Part shown: positions 19,401-22,107 of the stretch, piece by piece
How positions within the stretch are numbered: position 1 is the first letter of the stretch
Layout of the letters: each line of letters starts with the position of its first letter
Source of the DNA: CAZERT01 sp964630015
GTDB taxonomy: Bacteria > Patescibacteriota > Microgenomatia > UBA10105 > UBA927
Direction: 5' to 3'
DNA: 22,107 bases
Assembly: GCA_964630015.1 (NCBI GenBank)
Contig: CAZVTJ010000013.1
Location: 1 to 22,107, forward strand
Notes under the pieces: generated by a model
Seen by the model: only the letters and a program-made list of their open reading frames with translations
Told to the model about the DNA's origin: nothing
Databases searched by the model: none
Made by a program: the position numbers and the translations under genes

Positions 19401-22107
19401 TGATATAATTTGTGAAGCAGGAATCCATAATCCATTTATCTCAACAAGGCCTAAAGAACGAAATAATTCTGCGTAACGCGTGCTTGTTTCTTTTGTAAAT
19501 CTAATCGGACCTGAATTATTATTCAGGAGTTGATTAATAATGATTTTCAATAGCGCTGGTGTGAGCGTTGTCCCGCCAATAGCCTCTCTGATTGTTACTG
19601 CCCCACTCGATTTTGTTCTCCAAACTAAAACTTCATCTTGGTCTGTTCCAACCGTAAAATACTCAGTGGTACCGGCAAGTATGCGTCCCGGAAGTGATCG
19701 TGTCGAAATCTGGTTTTCATCATAACGGGTTTTAATAAATCGAGAAAGTAAAGATATGACTGATTTTCGTTTTGCTTCTATTGAAGAAATACTTATCGGA
19801 GTAAATTGTCCTTTTTGTGTAGATGTTAATTGTATAACGACGTTGTGAATAAAGGCATCAATCTGACTTTGTTCTTCGTCCGTCGGGCTTCTGCCCGCCA
19901 TAAGCGTTTTATATTTTTCCGATTGCTGCACAAGCGCTATAAATTGGGTCACTTGTTCCGGTTTGGTAAGCTCGCTTCCCTGTTGGGCTGTATAGATTTC
20001 TTGCACAATAGTAGTTAATTGATTTTGAAATGATGATGATGAATAATCATATTCTTTAGATTGGGATACGGATGTTACAACGCTTTCACCACTCCCGCTT
20101 CGTGTCGTCCTTTGAAAAACAGTTGGAAATTGGGTTATAAATGATCGGATGATAGGGCCAATTGGTTGTTTATTTAGAACTGCTCTTACAATAGTTCGAA
20201 TAAACCGTATGGGTGACTGGAACGGGAGTGGACATGCTCCTCCCCCACCCACTCCCGGTTCCTGGGCATAGACAGCGCCCATGGGGGTAGGAAGGGAGGC
20301 GATACAGTCGGAAAAAGAGGTCGTCGAATATTGTTTTTCAATCGCTACATCAAAGTTTCTTGTATTTGCTGATTGTTCCAAAGCAGTATATATGTTCGAA
20401 GATAGCTGAAGCGCGTGGGAAGGAGTATACCCATAGACCGGTTGAAGTTTTTCCTCCGGCGTGATGGACACTTGGGTAGCATCTGTTCCATAGGTTTTTC
20501 GTATATACTCTTCTACTCCCGCTCTATTTGACAATTCGCCGACTTCCCCCGATACCCCAAGCATGAAGGTTCTGTTGTTTGCCGCCGCAATACGAACGAA
20601 TGCTTCCATAGAGCGATCGATAAACTCATGCATCTTCTCCGATGTCACGGCAGAGGCAAACGATTCGGAAGGATCAAAGCCAAGAAGGATCATCTTCCCC
20701 TCTTGCAGCAGGAAGAGGGCGTTGCCAAACACTTCTCCGTCTTTCACCATCCTCACGGGAATAATATTGCTCCGTTTGGACAAGTGGGCCGGATTATCGC
20801 CAAAGCAGGTGCCCGAAACCACTCCCTGCCAGACATCAAGTAGGGTCCGGGGGACAAAGACCAGAGAAATCTCTTTAGTATACTTGGTTTCCTTCTGCAC
20901 TGTTTCCTGTATGGATGCCTGGATTTGTTTGAGGAATTTGTAGTGATCAGATGCTTCCAGGGTCTTTTGGAAAAAGGCAATGGAAGGATGTGAGGCAAAG
21001 AAATCCGGAATATGGGTAGTCAGAAGTTCGCCAAGCTTGGTTAAAAACAGGTTCATCTCCGCAGGAGTCAGAGTGCCGGCAAGGTAACCGGGAATGATGG
21101 TATTAAGGCCGGAGGTGGCAAACAGCTCCTGCCAGAATGCGGTATATACCTCATTGGGAACGGTAAGCCCGCTAACAATAGCATTGGTCAGATTGATCCG
21201 TTTTTGTTCATCAGGCAACGAGCTGCCTGCAATACCGGTAATCTTTTTGGATAACTTCTCCCATGCCGAAGGGGAAATCATCGGTTGAAGGGCTGCAAGC
21301 GCATCATCCCGAGTCTGGGGATTAAGAAGCCGATCAATGGTCTCCCCAGATATCTGGGTGGCAAGAGCTTCAAGCTTTAAAAGATAGTCCACTGGTGGCG
21401 GTTTGGTGCCAGAGGCAAATGGTTGCAGGAATGTTTTAAACTGTGGTGTTAAAGTATCGGGGATAGAACGGGTAGTCTCCTGGAGAGTAAAGGGAAACGT
21501 AACCGTCACCGGAGTGATGGGTGCTGTGGCGAGTTGGGAGGATATACGCTGTAACACCTTCCAACGCGGGAGGGTCTGCCACTGGGGAATGGCAAAGTGG
21601 GTTGCCAGTTCCGCAAAGGAAGACTGGTAATGATTGTCCAAAGACCCAAGCAGGACATCCAGCATCAAAAACTCCTCATCTGTGCTAGGCACGTCCCCGA
21701 GGGAAAGACGGGAGACGAAGTCGGAAAACGTCTTGTTTTTGTTGTCGATCGCTTGCCGAATCTCACCAACGACTGCTTGACGACCTTCGCTCTCCGGAGA
21801 GGAGGCAACAAAGCGGGAATAGAATGAGGAAAGTATTGGAAACAGAAGTTCCCATCTGGCAAATACCGTTTGCTGCTGGTTCTCGGGGATGGAAGCAATC
21901 GCAAGCGCGAGAAGTTGTGGGCGGGAAGGATGATCGGATGGTTCAAGCGAAACCGTATTCACTACCATGCGGAATGCATCAAGAGATCCGAAGGTAACAA
22001 TGTATTCCATTGCTTTGGCGCGGTTGGCATCAGAAATCTTTCTGTCACGGATAGCCTGGGCAAGATACTGGGCGCTTTGCGCGTCGCCATGGGAAATGAT
22101 AACGGAC
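10458..22107 (-). CDS. Giant multidomain protein: amidase_2, CHAP, VanY, Fic and candidate ADP-ribosyltransferase (N-terminus outside window)
   Basis: The frame runs from the window edge to a TAG at 10458-10460. The 32 codons upstream of the ATG at 22010 are open (…SAQYLAQAIRDRK…) and read like the same helical repeat region, so the real start is further upstream. At least 3882 residues are encoded. Order (residues from 22010): helical region 1-375; unassigned domain 379-508; VYAQEPG site 580; hydrophobic helices about 1061-1274; Thr/Pro/Glu linker 1317-1377; amidase_2 1413-1560; CHAP 1755-1900; VanY 2010-2140; repeat module 2361-2409; VYADAS site 2517; Fic 2895-3142; candidate ART 3345-3560; second VYAQEPG site 3636; second repeat module 3726-3774. 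The catalytic residues of the three wall hydrolases and the Fic loop are intact. The likely role is a cell-wall-attacking, effector-carrying surface or secreted protein. The target, export route and any immunity protein are unknown. Confidence 0.85.
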   Translation of the reverse strand, partial: SVIISHGDAQSAQYLAQAIRDRKISDANRAKAMEYIVTFGSLDAFRMVVNTVSLEPSDHPSRPQLLALAIASIPENQQQTVFARWELLFPILSSFYSRFVASSPESEGRQAVVGEIRQAIDNKNKTFSDFVSRLSLGDVPSTDEEFLMLDVLLGSLDNHYQSSFAELATHFAIPQWQTLPRWKVLQRISSQLATAPITPVTVTFPFTLQETTRSIPDTLTPQFKTFLQPFASGTKPPPVDYLLKLEALATQISGETIDRLLNPQTRDDALAALQPMISPSAWEKLSKKITGIAGSSLPDEQKRINLTNAIVSGLTVPNEVYTAFWQELFATSGLNTIIPGYLAGTLTPAEMNLFLTKLGELLTTHIPDFFASHPSIAFFQKTLEASDHYKFLKQIQASIQETVQKETKYTKEISLVFVPRTLLDVWQGVVSGTCFGDNPAHLSKRSNIIPVRMVKDGEVFGNALFLLQEGKMILLGFDPSESFASAVTSEKMHEFIDRSMEAFVRIAAANNRTFMLGVSGEVGELSNRAGVEEYIRKTYGTDATQVSITPEEKLQPVYGYTPSHALQLSSNIYTALEQSANTRNFDVAIEKQYSTTSFSDCIASLPTPMGAVYAQEPGVGGGGACPLPFQSPIRFIRTIVRAVLNKQPIGPIIRSFITQFPTVFQRTTRSGSGESVVTSVSQSKEYDYSSSSFQNQLTTIVQEIYTAQQGSELTKPEQVTQFIALVQQSEKYKTLMAGRSPTDEEQSQIDAFIHNVVIQLTSTQKGQFTPISISSIEAKRKSVISLLSRFIKTRYDENQISTRSLPGRILAGTTEYFTVGTDQDEVLVWRTKSSGAVTIREAIGGTTLTPALLKIIINQLLNNNSGPIRFTKETSTRYAELFRSLGLVEINGLWIPASQIISVDTTNDSTATTQEITKRAEAILTFWKVLQPGWIVQYLDEDTIVVHDENGKSVQSYSMKSLVTIDQQRRANYNKEQSDLLKELAYILARNGDSIANFEIIPAFNADPLSIRNKKTNEILTINQLITQEQKKPVGMFATIRNLRLAHNGNFGNALRSFISHDTGPGRTIQRVFEARNTRLQVQKQRLQQIPTSQSFRRTIGRISLIINTPLSYIAALSNSVARIILYDINPVVWVFRSTVGKLWTWEFREGLSLRELAGRLEERLLKDPLTGKGVRSGALTTAKAQEAVLGGINTAIRMVAIPTVLSSIPLTRPLGLSPREWWSVFRSSRMFFSGAGSANQLVQLFREAKTPGEKLSLILTAGASAPTFLWLESISPVLGGVNPVLMADIGLLRMISAVQQYRQHNSLTSTRTLSHLEAVETGVTVGFSISSLQSIVDSGQRLLQTILTITEPTTTTIQREPQIIQINPTEIDKSTETDIEKTPVVEQHTEPAVVNQNDENFPEEILENFDKSPMIENQGFESGGLDPGKSIQFSTEYRHIDDTNKLDMVVVPKEIILHWDGQGGHPTGWDKKYTFNSLSDTLTSAYTGLDQSLDAHFGVDSEGIVQYLPMYEEGVQFSYAANGYPNAISIEMSGSYFTGGDEVNVPQREVQNTVSLVADLMMQYDISFEDITSHDQRDNVQEFYYLNVEGERINRIFYASVNDVVDSSAVAIASFYDTKGALYRVYSEPDPSVSDRNPVNIETVGEYINPFTGDPIDRKKPDIGSSFLTYFKDQLSQELDRRGLALGQHEAELAVTTVEQPSGLQTTDDRIQIPLTQLSDSEDVQLAYVWAMLLNGYHDGHHIETMSIREYVNKELAENPDYQKPEFTQARAAILSDRGQSELNRLDAYKVSDTGESKVECVVYAAANGILGENGIFSIGGIQADKAWQLIAPQLDSIRNGVPAYIDGKHIVVPTKPGGEYSPQKGDVFVVYGPSNYTGHVGIIIDTLADGRLVVADANYSWSNPEEFAANSTLATDVVSDGQIRIIPLTTEEFYEKYGNITFRNMATGGTQDIQMGIALIRDAESSEVAGTVPENSDITVDNFATYDETAHETLVKTSFQQALSEIQNDGGPHWALYFGRDYVPPNLVNLEQLPEFEGLVQFSQYSSEPHLVRGEAVPLLESFAKEVTAYGYTLFIADTYRSYEFQEQLFNDNKSKPQADQVIVAPPGSSPHQSGYAVDLYAVNSEGKVVALPKELVALAESYGFLQTNPIDSPHFLIAEALYDGASEDIQSESLFIDAQSGNGDITYGTNQLLGILAAHESQIVVSQVNTNQITDSVLGVSQNTTSLIGKTTPEDGCSVCSIVAKRINSLASVIENNAIDTEIIQHVRVTLGEVLGHRMENLIVQSGGDTVIQMSLTDRQIREDFVTDGIINQSLSVEMAQDTITALENFRAILITKNGVEQTADVNQEINDLLSMIEGLIIQYQKLINEVEQRNTLSKNSVNLEPILQNPTVQAILTELTPILSRIPIDLSAPGSDTTIQKMVEEAVFRINATRAGPNGEPIVLTPGLYAEILPLIQKKLTENSQTTQNTIPTSSSESNKPDIAYHFDSTSSQNTQQTSVIAYELEKFYDSINTSCETMLQSLARQLKAVLRHSGCTAGRITGRVYADASTTTCTLSPATKQAIGILSTAPIQQIVALFSIEELNSILSSDPVTALRLKNLYEQIFPPTDSLIDPILDISKAIAYTLHATDHSLHPSAEWNKTQTLEALLATYQITNLLIQQNYFQNPKITTQWYIVDEIEKLLPSIIYVGGKYKLSYSDYGLVFQVYAKIATILFNTEGSVDRQLLFDQFKTNDPLLYEKFSDLFSDDMLFEIVDAAFVDIPNYDEIFTQQKIVSYQPTAIPQTQNVPSITRKALDPANAGMAYIQERTTPEEQQLLKRWYEKIYIPAQRIIRENPSLNISERIALIQQTPEWREIERDTVPLTRSMSGLTGKATLIQYVINALIYDIQQYQPELRYGDEITYTQDEIIEAALLFDYPYFVTTLIEGREDIRGLFGLRAWDTWKAVRRESKNLHELSVDSLTRLYTILFPESSPEVRTGGVFGGSYTKRGEPLEYSPRIIETIKSNPYLRWVPYSKKEPNKGWILYPSVGETYFSNKATVQTDDATLRKFLTPESYTVFIQGPQTNKRLIELMLQDLFEWYKRAVADPNHDPYKVAAELQQRFISIHPFNDGNGRMSRMVLAWALEKEGISPPMLEFPEKDLEFSINEWAEEIRKGSQKMQSITESIEGSGNLNIQRKTLITLIGQHLLPDSLFEVTRTVDIDVGTLDFIKNNNDSSDEYAAIEGNGRLNGFPFPHGTRIHRKLKSKPDQWGSYVYWLTDHNNKPLYIADGLWSSLTKKPRLHSQIKIFNRVEKYVIERESLEGIEIIRKAMSAGERVPLNRFVIELEQTKYRMRMNGLFYRAQNTQTFITRNSNAIALFGDVRPAQRQNALRNFEKETYVYRGGQLSERLTPGDLTRYFVQLTPEMCAYRTEARGSSNLLSSAKDTLREFNAQVLTSLYPTGVGELARFQSIQSEKAVINLVQQLSREFQKLLSKSPPGSAGYLRLMERNHYGIGTKNRNDTNYRMSPFVSTADNAATSIAYATSNSEHAGTRLMVRARKPTDGFGLTNQVMVAGGVDPVSIEQVFLFTGEGKVTAVATRLSDGRTIEIRTFPSSGYRVHDIDFENRDFTDQSLYPPVLIQTYTITDDGKTELTGTTRFSVIQPETVNASCIVFLPSPISVVYAQEPGVDGGASCPISKMSPVRLGEAIVTEVLNGRSAAPVVETFIKTYPDALSDALVGIAGYFDRNPLLKQSDALLSTDQNQLSLSQSNNPQVQAVLTEITPLLPRMPIDLSAPGAETTIRKIVEEAVSRINATRAGPEEIKLTPEILKTVTTELQNRQQIAQVPQSSAPKPAFHSTFVNAIFSVFTTLDRWYDSFFQDFLERYTTITESISVY
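10689..10835 (-). repeat. Internal 49-residue module, copy B
   Basis: Residues 3726-3774 (from NPQVQAVLTE to INATRAGP), 38 of 49 identical to copy A at 14784-14930. It follows the second VYAQEPG site. After both copies comes a variable spacer and then a similar short text (FYDS in copy A, WYDS in copy B), so the duplicated unit is longer than the 49 residues. Confidence 0.9.
11081..11105. repeat. 25-base direct repeat, copy 2 (VYAQEPGV site)
   Basis: Identical to 20249-20273 at an offset of 9168 bases (3056 codons). It encodes VYAQEPGV from residue 3636. It marks the visible change from the AT-rich centre of the gene to its GC-richer 3' end. Confidence 0.95.
11331..11978 (-). other. Candidate ADP-ribosyltransferase (ART toxin-like) domain
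   Basis: Residues about 3345-3560. TYVYRGG (Arg3356) resembles the first-strand Arg of R-S-E class ARTs, and MSPFVSTADNAATSIAYA (Ser3485, Thr3486) resembles the STS strand and following helix. LTNQVMVAGGVDPVSIEQVFLF resembles the catalytic ExE strand and the strand after it. By this alignment the catalytic Glu position is Gln3524. The Arg-to-Ser distance (129 residues) is long because of a helical insertion. No database comparison was possible; the call rests on motif order. Confidence 0.5.
12585..13328 (-). other. Fic domain (AMP-transferase-type) with HPFNDGNGR active loop
   Basis: The exact active-site motif HPFNDGNGR lies at 12747-12773 (His3080 to Arg3088), in ISIHPFNDGNGRMSRMVLAWAL as expected for the loop between two core helices. 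The preceding helix (AAELQQRF) and an upstream flap-like strand region are present. Two [S/T]xxxE[G/N] words that could be inhibitory helices flank it: TTLIEG at residues 2895-2900 and TESIEG at 3137-3142. Fic enzymes mostly transfer AMP from ATP to a hydroxyl side chain of a target protein. The domain looks catalytically complete. Confidence 0.88.
14784..14930 (-). repeat. Internal 49-residue module, copy A
   Basis: Residues 2361-2409 (from NPTVQAILTE to INATRAGP). Aligned by eye with copy B at 10689-10835, 38 of 49 residues are identical with no gap. The core is PIDLSAPG, followed by TTI.K.VEEAV.RINATRAGP. It lies between the VanY and Fic domains. Function unknown; probably helical. Confidence 0.9.
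15591..15983 (-). other. VanY-type D-alanyl-D-alanine carboxypeptidase domain (peptidase M15)
   Basis: Residues about 2010-2140. DTYRSYEFQEQLF gives the family Arg (2051). SPHQSGYAVDLY gives zinc ligands His2082 and Asp2089. SPHF gives the third ligand His2125. This is the complete M15B metal site. The family trims or cuts peptidoglycan stem peptides. Confidence 0.85.
16311..16748 (-). other. CHAP domain (Cys/His amidohydrolase or endopeptidase)
   Basis: Residues about 1755-1900. The catalytic Cys1770 is in KVECVVYAAANG, the His1849 in YTGHVGIIID after a QKGDVFVVYGP strand, and a polar third residue is probably in ADANYSW (Asn1868). CHAP enzymes cut peptide or amide bonds in peptidoglycan. 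The length is normal for the domain. Confidence 0.8.
17331..17774 (-). other. N-acetylmuramoyl-L-alanine amidase domain (amidase_2 / PGRP fold)
   Basis: Residues about 1413-1560. EIILHWDG supplies the first zinc His (1427), SLDAHFGVDSEGIVQYLP gives the typical central strand with His1465, ISIEMSG carries Glu1500, and ITSHDQR gives the last zinc His (1543). The family cleaves the bond between N-acetylmuramic acid and L-alanine in peptidoglycan. All expected metal ligands appear present. Confidence 0.85.
18190..18830 (-). other. Hydrophobic helical region of the giant protein (possible membrane part)
   Basis: Residues about 1061-1274 hold several moderately hydrophobic helices: RISLIINTPLSYIAALSNSV, GINTAIRMVAIPTVLSSIPL, LSLILTAGASAPTFLWL and GVNPVLMADIGLLRMISAV. 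They are less hydrophobic than normal transmembrane helices. The region is followed by a Thr/Pro/Glu-rich linker and then the wall hydrolases, so it could insert into or cross a membrane before them. This is inferred from order and composition only. Confidence 0.4.
20249..20273. repeat. 25-base direct repeat, copy 1 (VYAQEPGV site)
   Basis: These 25 bases are identical to 11081-11105 and lie in the same reading frame of the giant gene, encoding VYAQEPGV from residue 580. Similar protein text continues after both copies (GGxxCP, then SP.R and VLN), so they are the best-conserved part of a longer duplicated module. Confidence 0.95.
20487..20876 (-). other. Unassigned domain with GTCFGD motif in the giant protein
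   Basis: Residues 379-508 read as a compact alpha/beta domain: FVPRTLLDVWQGVVSGTCFGD, then GNALFLLQEGKMILLGFDP, a helix FIDRSMEAFVRIAAANN, FMLGVSGEVGELSNR and IRKTYG. The Cys402 in an SGTC context and a nearby His (PAHLS) could be functional, but I do not recognise the family. It lies in the GC-richer N-terminal part, ahead of the first VYAQEPG site. Confidence 0.45.

Noticed and set aside
10954..20998. Many short ORFs on both strands across the giant gene
   Set aside because: They are shadows of the giant frame: no domain motifs, no signal peptides, and no start context.
21665..22010. ATG at 22010 as the start of the giant gene
   Set aside because: The frame stays open to the window edge and the helical repeat text continues upstream, so this ATG is most likely internal.
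10458..22107. Giant frame as chance open sequence or several joined genes
   Set aside because: Five separate domain families with correct catalytic residues lie in the same frame without a stop, which chance cannot give. An assembly join is not excluded, but no frame break is visible.

Overview
The window looks like a piece of a small-genome candidate-phyla bacterium (Patescibacteria/CPR, most like Microgenomates). This is an inference from gene content: a Gpi18-like GT-C glycosyltransferase with an NPCBM tail, a very large YfhO/PTPS-related-like membrane protein, a SIMPL-domain protein, a LamG-repeat surface protein with MopE-like metal-binding linkers, few recognisable Shine-Dalgarno sites, and one giant gene. 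TGA closes the GT-C gene, so a UGA-recoded lineage is not suggested, although a TAA follows two codons later and makes this weak evidence. I see no rRNA, tRNA, CRISPR array, phage or transposase gene.

Layout. Positions 3-10438 carry six genes on the plus strand: the tail of an unidentified protein, the GT-C/NPCBM protein, a 919-residue membrane protein, the SIMPL protein, a membrane-anchored protein with a beta-rich C-terminal domain, and a secreted protein of 1217 residues with four LamG units. All appear to act in or outside the membrane, so this reads as a cell-surface locus. Two intergenic gaps (2248-2397 and 5158-5282) and two stretches inside the 919-residue gene hold related short repeats and GC-rich palindromes. 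The in-gene copies are all multiples of three and keep the frame open.

Positions 10458-22107 are one open reading frame on the minus strand. It is still open at the window edge, so the protein has at least 3882 residues and its start is not in the window. From N to C terminus it carries a helical N-terminal region, an unassigned domain with a GTCFGD motif, a long unassigned region with hydrophobic helices, a Thr/Pro/Glu-rich linker, an amidase_2 domain, a CHAP domain, a VanY-type M15 peptidase, a long unassigned helical region, a Fic domain with an exact HPFNDGNGR motif, and a candidate ADP-ribosyltransferase domain. A tail module follows that duplicates sequence found earlier in the protein. 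Residue numbers for this protein count from the in-frame ATG at 22010, used only as a ruler.

The main discovery candidate is this giant protein. It combines three different peptidoglycan-cleaving folds with two protein-modifying effector folds, like a single-chain cell-wall-breaching multi-effector toxin. The centre (about 11.1-20.2 kb) is visibly more AT-rich than both ends and is bracketed by an identical 25-base direct repeat in the same frame, 9168 bases apart. This suggests a cassette-like origin and possible in-frame excision. No secretion system or immunity gene is visible here, so the target (a host cell, a competitor or the producer's own wall) is not known.
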